Notes: generated from the letters alone by a model not told the origin. A DNA stretch of 64,000 nucleotides from Pseudomonas sp. RC10 (GCF_038397775.1 NZ_CP151650.1:6157001-6221000), one strand, 5' to 3'; positions 50,730 through 59,329 are shown, counted from the first letter of the stretch. Translations and numbers: made by a program.

Positions 50730-51761
50730 ATGGCCAAACGCCAACTCAACCGCCGCCAAAACTGGCGCATCGAAAAGATTCAAGGCGAGCGCGCTGCCCG
50801 TGCCGCCAAACGTGAATCCCAAGCACTGGAAACGCTGGAAGGCGGCGACCTGGGTCCCGAGCAGACGGGGCTGGTCATCGCTCACTTCGGCGTTCAGGTG
50901 GAAGTCGAGGCACAGGAAGGCGAACTGAGCGGTCAGGTGTTCCGCTGCCATTTGCGGGCCAACCTGCCAGCGCTCGTAACCGGCGACAGAGTCGTCTGGC
51001 GGGCAGGCAATCAGGGCATTGGTGTGATCGTCGCGCAATTGCCGCGCAACACTGAACTGTGCCGCCCGGACACCCGGGGCCAGCTCAAGCCGGTGGCCGC
51101 CAACGTCGACATGATCGTCATCGTGTTCGCCCCCGCGCCTGAACCTCATGCCAACTTGATCGACCGGTATCTGGTGGCTGCCGAACACGCCGGCATTCGC
51201 CCGCTGTTGCTGCTGAACAAATTCGACCTGATCAACGACGAGAATGCCCCGGCGCTGAATGCGCTGCTGGCGGTCTATCGGACATTGGGTTACCCGGTGC
51301 TGGAAGTGTCGGCTCATCACGGCAACGGCATGCAACAGTTGCAAGACTTGCTCGACAGCCACATCAGTGTGTTCGTTGGTCAGTCAGGCGTGGGCAAGTC
51401 GTCCCTGGTCAACAGCTTGTTGCCGGAAGTCGGCACGCGGGTCGGGCCTTTGTCGGAGTATTCCGGCCAAGGCACTCACACCACGACCACCGCCCGCCTG
51501 TTCCACTTCCCCCGTGGCGGCGATCTGATCGACTCCCCCGGCATTCGTGAATTCGGCCTGGGTCATGTGAGCCGCGCTGACGTCGAAGCGGGCTTCATCG
51601 AATTCAACGACCTGCTGGGCCGCTGCCGCTTTCGCGATTGCAAACATGATCGCGAACCGGGGTGTGCGCTGCTCAAGGGTTTGGAAGATGGCCGCGTGCA
51701 GCAACAGCGGATGAACAGCTATCGCTCAATCATCGCGAGTTTGCCGGATAGCAGTTACTGA
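50730..51761 (+). CDS. rsgA: Ribosome small subunit-dependent GTPase RsgA
   Basis: 343 residues from ATG 50730 ([20 protein letters not shown]). Domains in order are an OB fold, a circularly permuted G domain with G4 LLLNKFDL before G1 [13 protein letters not shown] and G3 [10 protein letters not shown], and a C-terminal zinc knuckle [14 protein letters not shown]. It assists late 30S maturation. Its C-terminus, [10 protein letters not shown], reappears in decayed form 2.9 kb downstream, beside motB. Confidence 0.97.
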   Translation: MAKRQLNRRQNWRIEKIQGERAARAAKRESQALETLEGGDLGPEQTGLVIAHFGVQVEVEAQEGELSGQVFRCHLRANLPALVTGDRVVWRAGNQGIGVIVAQLPRNTELCRPDTRGQLKPVAANVDMIVIVFAPAPEPHANLIDRYLVAAEHAGIRPLLLLNKFDLINDENAPALNALLAVYRTLGYPVLEVSAHHGNGMQQLQDLLDSHISVFVGQSGVGKSSLVNSLLPEVGTRVGPLSEYSGQGTHTTTTARLFHFPRGGDLIDSPGIREFGLGHVSRADVEAGFIEFNDLLGRCRFRDCKHDREPGCALLKGLEDGRVQQQRMNSYRSIIASLPDSSY

Positions 51762-51867
51762 GCCCGAGAGGGCTTTCAACTGACATGCCATAAAACCTGT
51801 GGGAACCTGCAAGCCGGTGCTACAGAAACGTATGGAATCTATGGAATCACGCCTGAAAACACAAAAT

Positions 51868-51891
51868 GCCGCGATCACCGCGGCTTTTTTT
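51868..51891 (+). terminator. Terminator after rsgA
   Basis: GCCGCGATCACCGCGGC hairpin followed by seven T. It is the left-hand copy of the motB terminator at 54723-54752, with a C/T difference in the loop. Confidence 0.85.
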
Positions 51892-51906
51892 CGTCTGAAC
51901 CGAATG

Positions 51907-51987
51907 TCAGTTCTCGGTTTGGTGGATCTTCAGCTGCCCGTGACCAAAGATACCAAGCGTCTGCCAAATTTCGTCAGGCTGGGTGTA
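51907..51987 (-). pseudogene. Fossil of the motB C-terminus
   Basis: Read on the minus strand, 26 codons plus TGA encode YTQPDEIWQTLGIFGHGQLK then IHQTEN. This matches the last 26 residues of the intact MotB in this window (YAQPHEIRQKLNLFDQGQLK then IDETKN) at 15 positions, with the stop in register. Upstream codons show no MotB similarity. It is a remnant of a duplicated motB end, not an expressed gene. Confidence 0.85.
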
Positions 51988-52285
51988 GTTCATCAAATCA
52001 ACGCAAGCTTTGCACCATTGGATCAGCAGTTATCAAACTAGTTAACCCCAAAAAATAATAGCTACTTCCAACATTATCCATTATCTACAACTTCATCTCT
52101 AAAACGGCCACCTCAAAGATTTTCACTGCGCTCCCTATACAAGCAATCATTATCAAATAAAAAAATAACGTTTGCCAGACGCCCTCTTTGTATGCAACGT
52201 GGAAATGCACCACGCACCAGCAACACGATTCTGCATATGACTTTTATTGCACTGAATAAATAAATTAAGAAAAGGAATTATCATC

Positions 52286-54241
52286 ATGCCCAATCAGATT
52301 GAACTGCCACCTATTGTCATTCGGCCCGACCCACCACCTACGCCATCGCCAATTATTCCCACTTTCCCAATTGATACCCTTAGGCCACTCCCAATGGATC
52401 CGCGACTTTCCCATATCGCATCAATTGAGGAACTCGCAAAAAAAGTGAGTCTTCGATCGGAGGAAGCCGTTATCCCACTGTGTGGAATAACCAAATATGC
52501 TATGGAGTCGATTGACGCGCTTCACGCAGAACATATTCAAAATCTACAAGAGGATTTGGCCAAAGAAATCACCATGCGCATGGACGAAAGTGCGCTTCCC
52601 TTATCAGAACATTTGCTACTCAAGAGGAGCATAATCCAAGATCTTATCGCATCCAAAAACAGCAGCCTGCAGCTGGAAATCCAAATTTCAAACTCCTTCT
52701 TTGGAATCAGTCCGCTCAATCGAAACTTTGTAGATGTGGTTAACGAGATTCAGCGCCGCAAAAATCCCCTTGACGTGTTCAAAGCCTGGACAACTTCCTA
52801 CACGGCGGCTCGATCTGTCGCGGTCTTGACGGATGCCATCAGGATCTTGACTGAACAATCAGCTGCACTGGACGCCCAGATTTCGGCAGCTCAGGCCCAA
52901 CAGCAGGAACAAGCCGCATTGGCGGCAGCACAGGCACAGCGGCTCGCTGAAGAACAGGCGCAAATGGCTGCTCAAGCGGCTGCGCAAGCACAACGGCAAG
53001 CCGAAGAACAGGCAGCTCAGGCCGCTGCTGAAGCACAGCGTCAGGCTGAAGAACAAGAGCGACTGGCAGTTGAAGAGAAACATAGACTTGAGAACCAGGC
53101 CACCGCTGCAGGCTTGGCTAACACCTACCACCTCAAAGGCGCGGTCTCCGTTACCCGACCACTGTTCATAACAACGGAGGGCGTCATCGCTGTCGCGGAA
53201 ACCACGGCGCTTACGCTGCAAGCTGCTATTCGGGCAGCGATTGCAGGTCTGACGGCAGCGGCTGCCAGTGTCGCATCAGGCTTGTTCGTGGGTGTCTCAG
53301 CGCTGATATACTCGCCCAAGCTTGGCAATGGGGAGCTCTCCCCAAACTATGCCTTCAGCACCCCTTTGTCCGACATATTGCCGGAAGATACACAAGACCT
53401 GCATGCCGTCGCAGCAGCGGAAGGCTCAATCGAACTGCCGTTCCGGCTCAGCTCCAAAACCACCGATCAGGGCGACTCAGAACTAATCGTCGTCAATATT
53501 GGAGCATCTAACCTGCACGCGTCGGTGAAGGTCGTTGCAGCTACGCATAACTCGCAGAGCAACACCTTCAGTGTCCAGATTTCAGACACCCCTCCTAAGA
53601 CCCTCATCTGGACACCCGCTGAGGCACCCGCGAACAGTTCGACTACGCTTCCAGTTGAGGAGCAAGTGCCTTCTGTTATTCCAGGTGCGAGCGTAACGCC
53701 CGTCGAGGGGCGGATCGATACATTCCCCCAAGTCGCTGAGATAAGCTTTAATGACTTGATCGTCACTTTCCCAATAGAAACGAGATTGCCTCCTATCTAT
53801 GTGATGGTTAGCAATCCTTACGAGGGGGCCAATACCAAGGGAAAATATAGCGGACGAATGTATAACCCAGATAACGCAGGTGGCCCGATAAAAAACTTGA
53901 GTTGGGAAGATGCTATCATCACTCAAGAAGGTATTGATCTGATCAAGCTGCATACGGGGCGATTTAAGGAGTCTGCGGGTAACAGCGTGATGATTGATCG
54001 ACTGAACAAGATCCTCGAGGGAAAGATTGAATCTACAGACGTGGACAAACGATTCTACACTCACGAGATTAGAGAGCTTGAGCGCTACAGAGCGCTTGGC
54101 GTCAAGGACGAGGTAGAAGGTAATGTATGGAATGATGCCCACGCTGCGACATTGGAAGATTTTAAATTAAAAGACGATCCCGACTTGCTTTATACAGCCG
54201 AAGCGACTGATGCTTATCTCAAACAGGAATATGGGGAATAA
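52286..54241 (+). CDS. S-type pyocin (colicin-like bacteriocin) with unclassified C-terminal toxin domain
   Basis: 651 residues, ATG after AAAAGGAATTATCATC. The N-terminus is proline-rich (PPIVIRPDPPPTPSPIIPTF) and presumably binds a receptor. A Gln/Ala/Glu-rich coiled coil (AQAQRQAEEQAAQAAAEAQR) spans about 195-275 and a glycine/alanine hydrophobic stretch about 310-340. Residues about 375-512 match the pyocin S translocation domain (ELIVVNIGASNLHASVKVVA, WTPAEAP, IPGASVTPVEG, LPPIYVMVSNPYEG). The toxin domain (about 515-651) holds H593 in YTHEIRELERY and H619 in WNDAHAATLEDF as candidate catalytic residues. It is not a colicin E2/E9 HNH domain by eye. An immunity-type gene follows after 1 bp. 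Confidence 0.85.
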   Translation: MPNQIELPPIVIRPDPPPTPSPIIPTFPIDTLRPLPMDPRLSHIASIEELAKKVSLRSEEAVIPLCGITKYAMESIDALHAEHIQNLQEDLAKEITMRMDESALPLSEHLLLKRSIIQDLIASKNSSLQLEIQISNSFFGISPLNRNFVDVVNEIQRRKNPLDVFKAWTTSYTAARSVAVLTDAIRILTEQSAALDAQISAAQAQQQEQAALAAAQAQRLAEEQAQMAAQAAAQAQRQAEEQAAQAAAEAQRQAEEQERLAVEEKHRLENQATAAGLANTYHLKGAVSVTRPLFITTEGVIAVAETTALTLQAAIRAAIAGLTAAAASVASGLFVGVSALIYSPKLGNGELSPNYAFSTPLSDILPEDTQDLHAVAAAEGSIELPFRLSSKTTDQGDSELIVVNIGASNLHASVKVVAATHNSQSNTFSVQISDTPPKTLIWTPAEAPANSSTTLPVEEQVPSVIPGASVTPVEGRIDTFPQVAEISFNDLIVTFPIETRLPPIYVMVSNPYEGANTKGKYSGRMYNPDNAGGPIKNLSWEDAIITQEGIDLIKLHTGRFKESAGNSVMIDRLNKILEGKIESTDVDKRFYTHEIRELERYRALGVKDEVEGNVWNDAHAATLEDFKLKDDPDLLYTAEATDAYLKQEYGE

Positions 54242-54242
54242 C

Positions 54243-54521
54243 ATGACCGACATTAACGATATAGTCGTAGCGGAAAATCCAACCGACGTCATCCTATTCA
54301 TTACAAGAAATAACAACGCCATTTCATATCCCAGTTTAGATAGACTATATAGCCGGAACAAATGGATTCATTTCGCGAATAACTTGGAACTGCAACAGCT
54401 CGTAGACAACATGGAGCAGGAAGGCTTGATTTCGCGCAGTAATGGCGGCATAAGAAAAGGTCCCAAGTGGAGAGCTCCTTCATTTCTCAGCGAAAACAAA
54501 TATCCTATAAAAAGCTCTTGA
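54243..54521 (+). CDS. Putative immunity protein of the S-type pyocin
   Basis: 92 residues from ATG 54243, preceded by ATGGGGAATAAC and starting 1 bp after the pyocin stop; a longer frame would overlap the toxin. The small cytoplasmic-type protein has no signal peptide. The visible pattern is YPSLDRLYSRNKWIHFANNL, then EGLISRSNGGIRKGPKWRAP, resembling a compact winged-helix fold of the kind seen in other toxin-immunity pairs. Identification as immunity rests mainly on position and size. Codon use is AT-rich like the pyocin. Confidence 0.75.
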   Translation: MTDINDIVVAENPTDVILFITRNNNAISYPSLDRLYSRNKWIHFANNLELQQLVDNMEQEGLISRSNGGIRKGPKWRAPSFLSENKYPIKSS

Positions 54522-54642
54522 GCTCAGTTCAGAATATCCGCCTCTGAAAGGATTTTCCTCGATCCATCATACTTGGACATGAAACGTTCACTATTGCCTA
54601 TACTTAAAACAGCAATGAACGAACGCTAATCAATCGCTGAGT

Positions 54643-54669
54643 GCGAGTTTGCCGGACAGCGGGTACTGA
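54643..54669 (+). pseudogene. Fossil of the rsgA C-terminus
   Basis: Codons GCG AGT TTG CCG GAC AGC GGG TAC TGA encode ASLPDSGY-stop, against [12 protein letters not shown] at the end of intact rsgA. Upstream, AATCGCTGAG resembles the preceding rsgA codons but is frameshifted. It is short, so the case rests on its co-occurrence with the motB fossil on the other side. Confidence 0.7.
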
Positions 54670-54722
54670 GCCGTACGCACTCTCCTACTCCCACAGGGAA
54701 GTGTGTTACCCATCTGAAAACA

Positions 54723-54752
54723 AAAACGCCGCGATCATCGCGGCGTTTTTTT
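54723..54752. terminator. Bidirectional terminator beside motB
   Basis: CGCCGCGATCATCGCGGCG hairpin flanked by AAAACAAAAA on the left and seven T on the right, so it can terminate motAB on the minus strand and the pyocin module on the plus strand. Confidence 0.92.
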
Positions 54753-54766
54753 GTTCGAACCGGGTA

Positions 54767-55804
54767 TCAGTTCTTGGTCTCGTCGATCTTCAGTTGCCCC
54801 TGATCGAAGAGGTTCAGCTTCTGCCGAATCTCATGGGGCTGAGCGTAGGCCTGGGGATCGACGGCTGGCGCTGCGGTCGATGCCCCCGGTTTGGCGCCCG
54901 GTGCTGTCGGCGAGGTCGGAGCGGGAGCAGCATCCGATTTAGGCGCGTCCCCCGTCCCTTGTGCACCCTCAATACGCTGCTGGGCCTTTTTGGTCAGGAC
55001 CACGATATCGATACGACGGTTGATCGGGTTGGTGGGGCTGTCCTTGTCATAAAGCGCCGACGACGCGTAGCCCACCACACGAGCGACCTGAGGATCAGGA
55101 TAGCCACCGGCAGTCAGCGCACGGCGAGCGGCGTTGGCGCGGTTGGCCGACAGCTCCCAGTTACCGAAACCGTTGTTGCCCACGAAAGGCGTCGCATCGG
55201 TGTGACCACTCACGCTGATCTTGTTCGGCACCGCTTTGATGGTGTCGGCCATGGCCAGCAGAATGTCTTCGAAATACGGTTTCAGACGCGCGCTGCCGAT
55301 GTCGAACATAGGCCGGTTTTCAGCGTCCATGATCTGGATACGCAGGCCGTCCTGAGTGATCTCAAACAGGATCTGATCCTTGAACTTCGCCAGTTGCGGG
55401 TTCTCGTTGACCTTGGTCTGCAGCTCCTGCAACAGCATCTCCAGCCGCTCTTGCTCGACCTGCTCGGCCGCTGCGTCTTCCTTGTCGGCGTCCACGGGCA
55501 CCTTGTCCGGGGCGGGGGTGGATTTCACTTCAGGGTTGAGCGTCTGGTCGGGCGACATCTCAGGCGAACCGCCCAGGTCGATCACGTAGGGCGAGCCGCT
55601 GTCCGAGAACCCGACCGGGTCTTTGAAGTAACCGGCAATGGCGATCAACTGCTCGGGCGTGGCCGAGGACATCAGCCACAGCACGAGGAAGAACGCCATC
55701 ATCGCCGTCGCGAAGTCGGCGAAGGCGATTTTCCAGGCGCCGCCGTGGTGGCCGCCGCCGAAGCGCTTTACGCGCTTGACGATAATGGGCTGATTATTTT
55801 CCAT
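54767..55804 (-). CDS. motB: Flagellar motor stator protein MotB
   Basis: 345 residues. One membrane helix near the N-terminus carries the proton-accepting aspartate (KIAFADFATAMMAFFLVLWL). It is followed by the plug region (AIAGYFKDPVGFSDSGSPYV) and an OmpA-like peptidoglycan-binding domain (ISVSGHTDATPFVG, NWELSANRANAARRAL, RRIDIVVL). The C-tail is rich in proline, alanine and threonine and ends QLKIDETKN. It lies 3 bp after motA, with which it forms the H+-driven stator. Its last codons are duplicated at 51907-51987. Confidence 0.97.
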   Translation of the reverse strand: MENNQPIIVKRVKRFGGGHHGGAWKIAFADFATAMMAFFLVLWLMSSATPEQLIAIAGYFKDPVGFSDSGSPYVIDLGGSPEMSPDQTLNPEVKSTPAPDKVPVDADKEDAAAEQVEQERLEMLLQELQTKVNENPQLAKFKDQILFEITQDGLRIQIMDAENRPMFDIGSARLKPYFEDILLAMADTIKAVPNKISVSGHTDATPFVGNNGFGNWELSANRANAARRALTAGGYPDPQVARVVGYASSALYDKDSPTNPINRRIDIVVLTKKAQQRIEGAQGTGDAPKSDAAPAPTSPTAPGAKPGASTAAPAVDPQAYAQPHEIRQKLNLFDQGQLKIDETKN

Positions 55805-55807
55805 GGA

Positions 55808-56659
55808 TCAACGACCGCGAACAGCTTGTTCCAGCTCGCTGAAGCTGGGGCGGTGCGCTGGATAGAGAACCTTGCGACCGAATTCGACAGCCAGTGAAGG
55901 CGGCACGCCTGAGGCCGAGGCCACCAGCGATGCCTTGATCGACTCGAACACGTTCATTTCTTCTTTGGCGTCGTGGGCCAGACACTGAGCCAGTGGGCCG
56001 AAGAAGCCGTATGCCGCGAGAATACCGAAGAACGTACCGACGAGCGCCGCACCGACGTGCATACCGATCGCGGCCTTGTCACCGGAACCCAGGGACGCCA
56101 TGGTCACCACGATACCGAGTACCGCCGCCACGATACCGAAGCCGGGCATACCGTCCGCCACACCGGTGACGGCGTGAGAAGGATGCTCCAGCTCTTCCTT
56201 CATGCTCAGCAGTTCCATGTCGAACAGGCCTTCCAGCTCGTGGGGAGCCATGTTGCCGGAGGACATGATGCGCAGGTAATCGCAGATGAACGCGATCATC
56301 TTGGTGTCTTTGAGCACGCTGGGGTATTTGGCGAAGATCGGGCTGTTTTCAGGCTCTTCGATATCGCCTTCGATGGCCATCATGCCTTCGCGGCGGCTCT
56401 TGTTGAGGATCTCGTAGATCAGCCCCAACACCTCCAGATAGAAGGCGTGAGTGAAGCGTGAACCGAACATCTTCACGGACTTCTTGATCACGTGCATGGT
56501 CATATAACCCGGGTTCGCCTGCAAAAATGCACCGAACGCGGCACCACCGATGATCAACACCTCGAAAGGCTGGATCAACGCAGCAATTTGACCATGGGAA
56601 AGTACGTAGCCGCCGAGGACGCTCGCGAAAACGACGATGATGCCGATAATTTTTGCCAT
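55808..56659 (-). CDS. motA: Flagellar motor stator protein MotA
   Basis: 283 residues with four membrane helices: IIGIIVVFASVLGGYVLSHG and LIQPFEVLIIGGAAFGAFLQ at the start, and FGIVAAVLGIVVTMASLG and VGAALVGTFFGILAAYGFFG after a cytoplasmic domain. The cytoplasmic domain contains charged residues that contact FliG. It ends VEFGRKVLYPAHRPSFSELE, a typical MotA C-terminus. First gene of motAB; the 211-bp gap to the divergent HDOD gene holds both promoters. Confidence 0.97.
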   Translation of the reverse strand: MAKIIGIIVVFASVLGGYVLSHGQIAALIQPFEVLIIGGAAFGAFLQANPGYMTMHVIKKSVKMFGSRFTHAFYLEVLGLIYEILNKSRREGMMAIEGDIEEPENSPIFAKYPSVLKDTKMIAFICDYLRIMSSGNMAPHELEGLFDMELLSMKEELEHPSHAVTGVADGMPGFGIVAAVLGIVVTMASLGSGDKAAIGMHVGAALVGTFFGILAAYGFFGPLAQCLAHDAKEEMNVFESIKASLVASASGVPPSLAVEFGRKVLYPAHRPSFSELEQAVRGR

Positions 56660-56870
56660 AGATAAAGAATACTTACTGAGTCGGGTTCATGGTCATTGTG
56701 CGAGAAGCGTTCAAAACTCTTGTTCTACTTATCGGCATGAGTGCGCCAGACTATAGTGAAATCAAGCGAAAATCCTGCCTGGCGTCTGGCCCGGGTCTAG
56801 CAGCACGAAGGCCAGCATGATGCCATCATTCGACGCCGATCAAAACCTCCCAGCCGTACGGGCCTTGTGA

Positions 56871-58406
56871 ATGCAATCAGATAAAGCCTCCCCGCTCCTC
56901 GTTCCGCAGACACTCGATGCCTGGGTCAAGCAGCTAGACAGTCTCGCCCTGCCTGTTCCCGCCGTCGCGCATGCGAAGGTCAATGCCGCGCTGAACGACA
57001 GCCGCAGATCGCTGCGCGAGATTGCTGACTTGATGCAGGACAGCCCCGCGCTGGTTCTCAGCGTGCTGCGCGAAGCCAATGTGCACAGCGGCGGCCTGAC
57101 CGAACCGGCCGAAAGCCTCGAAGTGGCGCTGAACAGACTCGGGCTTGCCCGCACCGGCACTTTGCTTGCGCGATTGCCGAGCGTGGAACTGCAACAAATC
57201 CCGGTCGCACTGCGCCAACTGCAACTGATCAGCCAGCACGCCACACAACAGGCGTACGGGCTGTTTGCGAATCAGTTGGCGCGCCTGTGGCAAGACATTC
57301 ATTTGGGCAGCCTGCTATTCCTCGCGCCACTGTGGCCCATGGCACTGGCCTATCCCAAGTTGCTGGAAGAGTGGGAATTGCGGGTTATCCACAAAGGAGA
57401 GTGCGCCAAGACTGTGGAAAAAGCCTTGTTCGGCGTGCGCCTGGTGCAACTGTGCCAGGCATTGGCGGAGCGTTGGCAACTGCCGATCTGGGTCACACAG
57501 GGCTATCACCTGCTGATGCGCGAACAGCGCAGTCTTGTGAAGGTGTTGCGCATCGCCCACGAGAGCGATGATCCGCTCAAACAACAGCAAGCGCTGGATG
57601 CCGATCTGCCTTTGCGCCGCTGGTTCAATCAGCCCGCCAACACCATTCTTCTGGCCAATGGCCTGGCGCTATCGGCACAACAAGCGTGGGACTCGCCGCA
57701 CAATCTGCGCTGGCAATTGCTGACCAGCCTTTATTTGCAACAGCCCTTCGATGACCTTCAACAACAGGTGCACCAGAACGCCGCTGCCAGCGCTCGTCAA
57801 CACGCAGCGCCCGGCGTCTGGCATCCGGCCGAAGCGTTGCTGTGGCCTTGGGACACCCGCCGCGTCCACAAAGGCTTGCTGCCCGCGCCACCGCCGTCCG
57901 CTGAAGCGCTGCAAGTCTGGCGCAAGCACTGCGGCGACCTGCTCAAAGAGCCCAGCGCCTTCACCAATGCCATGCACCTGACGACCACGGCGCGAGACGC
58001 TCTGATCGCATCGGGCATGCAACGGGCCGTGCTGCTGATGATCGACCGTAAAACCGACACCCTGCGGGTGCATCAAATCGCCGGCGTGGACAAATCCGCC
58101 GCCGCGCTGCTCATCCCTTATAAAGACAGCACGGTCCTGCAACGCCTGTTGGCCCAAGCCACACAATTGCGTCTGAACGCCAGCAACAACGCCCAGTTTT
58201 CGGCCTTGCTGCCCCCGCAACTGCGCAATCTGTTTTCGGGTGAAAACCTGTTGATCCGCTCACTGGCCAGCAATGGCCGGGTCATCATGGTGATCGTCGC
58301 GGATCAGGGGGGTGGGCCCTTCTCGGAAGTGACGGTGCAAGCCTTCGGAAAAACCGGGCAATGCATAGAGAAAGCGCTGACAACCTTTAGCCATCGCAAT
58401 GGCTGA
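56871..58406 (+). CDS. HDOD domain protein
   Basis: 511 residues. The N-terminal half is HDOD-like (LPVPAVAHAKVNAALNDSRR, LREIADLMQDSPALVLSVLR, ALNRLGLARTGTLLARLPSV), the degenerate HD fold found in signalling proteins of flagellated bacteria. The C-terminal 150 residues (RDALIASGMQRAVLLMIDRK, DKSAAALLIPYKDSTVLQRL) look GAF-like, but this is uncertain. No catalytic HD pair is evident, so it is probably a regulatory scaffold. It is divergent from motAB and 44 bp before rhdA. The start is ATG with a weak ribosome site. Confidence 0.8.
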   Translation: MQSDKASPLLVPQTLDAWVKQLDSLALPVPAVAHAKVNAALNDSRRSLREIADLMQDSPALVLSVLREANVHSGGLTEPAESLEVALNRLGLARTGTLLARLPSVELQQIPVALRQLQLISQHATQQAYGLFANQLARLWQDIHLGSLLFLAPLWPMALAYPKLLEEWELRVIHKGECAKTVEKALFGVRLVQLCQALAERWQLPIWVTQGYHLLMREQRSLVKVLRIAHESDDPLKQQQALDADLPLRRWFNQPANTILLANGLALSAQQAWDSPHNLRWQLLTSLYLQQPFDDLQQQVHQNAAASARQHAAPGVWHPAEALLWPWDTRRVHKGLLPAPPPSAEALQVWRKHCGDLLKEPSAFTNAMHLTTTARDALIASGMQRAVLLMIDRKTDTLRVHQIAGVDKSAAALLIPYKDSTVLQRLLAQATQLRLNASNNAQFSALLPPQLRNLFSGENLLIRSLASNGRVIMVIVADQGGGPFSEVTVQAFGKTGQCIEKALTTFSHRNG

Positions 58407-58450
58407 CGGCTGAGCTACAATTCGCCTCTTTTCATGATCTGGAGACACCC

Positions 58451-59266
58451 ATGTCTGCCTTCTCAAGCTTGCCGCTGGTCATCGAGCCCGCAGACCTGCA
58501 GGCACGCCTCGGCGCTTCAGAACTGATCCTGGTCGACCTGACCAGCGCCGCCCGCTATGAAGCCGGTCATGTCCCCGGCGCTCGTTTCGTCGACCCTAAA
58601 CGTACCCAACTCGGCCAACCTCCCGCGCCAGGCCTGCTGCCGACTCAGGCGCAGCTGGAAGCGCTGTTTGGCGAGCTCGGTCACAACCCGAATGCCGTTT
58701 ATGTGGTGTACGACGACGAAGGCGGCGGCTGGGCCGGGCGCTTCATCTGGCTGCTGGACGTCATCGGCCATTCGAAATACCACTATCTGGACGGCGGCCT
58801 ATTGTCCTGGCAGGCGGAAGGTTTGCCGCTGTCTACGGAAGTGCCCGCCCCTGCTGGCGGTACGGTGCCAGTGACGATTCACGACGACCCCACCGCCACC
58901 CGCGAATACCTGCAAAGCCGACTGGGCGCTGACGACCTCGCCATCTGGGACGCACGTGGTCCTACCGAATATTCAGGCGAAAAGGTCGTGGCAGCACGCG
59001 GCGGCCATATTCCAGGCGCTGTGAACTTCGAATGGACGGCGGGCATGGATCAGGCCCGCAGTCTGCGCATCCGCAAGGACATGCCGCAGATTCTGGAGAG
59101 CCTGGGCATCACGCCGGACAAGGAAGTCATCACCCATTGCCAGACACACCATCGCTCAGGCTTCACCTACCTCGTCGCCAAGGCGCTGGGTTACCCGCGA
59201 ATCAAGGGTTACGCCGGTTCGTGGGGCGAATGGGGCAATCACCCGGATACGCCCATCGAGAAGTAA
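58451..59266 (+). CDS. rhdA: Thiosulfate sulfurtransferase (rhodanese)
   Basis: 271 residues, two rhodanese domains. The N-terminal inactive domain includes VDLTSAARYEAGHVPGARFV; the C-terminal active domain carries C230 in CQTHHRS, the loop known from Azotobacter vinelandii RhdA, with Cys at the same number. It transfers sulfane sulfur from thiosulfate to cyanide or other acceptors. It lies upstream of psd (63 bp), the conserved Pseudomonas arrangement. Start ATG with TCTGGAGACACCC. Confidence 0.95.
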   Translation: MSAFSSLPLVIEPADLQARLGASELILVDLTSAARYEAGHVPGARFVDPKRTQLGQPPAPGLLPTQAQLEALFGELGHNPNAVYVVYDDEGGGWAGRFIWLLDVIGHSKYHYLDGGLLSWQAEGLPLSTEVPAPAGGTVPVTIHDDPTATREYLQSRLGADDLAIWDARGPTEYSGEKVVAARGGHIPGAVNFEWTAGMDQARSLRIRKDMPQILESLGITPDKEVITHCQTHHRSGFTYLVAKALGYPRIKGYAGSWGEWGNHPDTPIEK

Positions 59267-59329
59267 TCGCTCACCCGGCACCCCCTATCTCGACCTTTGA
59301 AAAGCCTTTTGAACGCTTTAGGAACCTTG

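Larger units (their letters stand above)
51721..51987. repeat. Left direct copy of the rsgA-motB junction
   Basis: This segment includes the true rsgA 3' end, a terminator and a decayed motB 3' end. It aligns in the same orientation with 54633-54847. Matching blocks include GCGAGTTTGCCGGA.AGC and TACTGAGCC, GCCGCGATCA.CGCGGC with its T-run, and GATCTTCAG.TGCCC. The copies flank the pyocin module. The sequence from 51988 to 52285 is AT-rich, with no gene, LexA box or P-box that I could recognise. Confidence 0.82.
54633..54847. repeat. Right direct copy of the rsgA-motB junction
   Basis: Counterpart of 51721-51987. It contains a decayed rsgA 3' end, a hairpin terminator and the true motB 3' end. 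The copies share several near-identical blocks but have different middles, so the duplication is old. The 245-bp gap 54522-54766 holds this repeat and no gene. Confidence 0.82.

Noticed and set aside
51799..52041. 80-codon plus-strand frame after rsgA
   Set aside because: It runs through the terminator and the motB fossil in antisense; no ribosome site, so not a gene.
54641..55897. 418-codon plus-strand open frame
   Set aside because: Antisense to motB. Its start resembles the small frame at 51799-52041 only because both lie on the duplicated junction.
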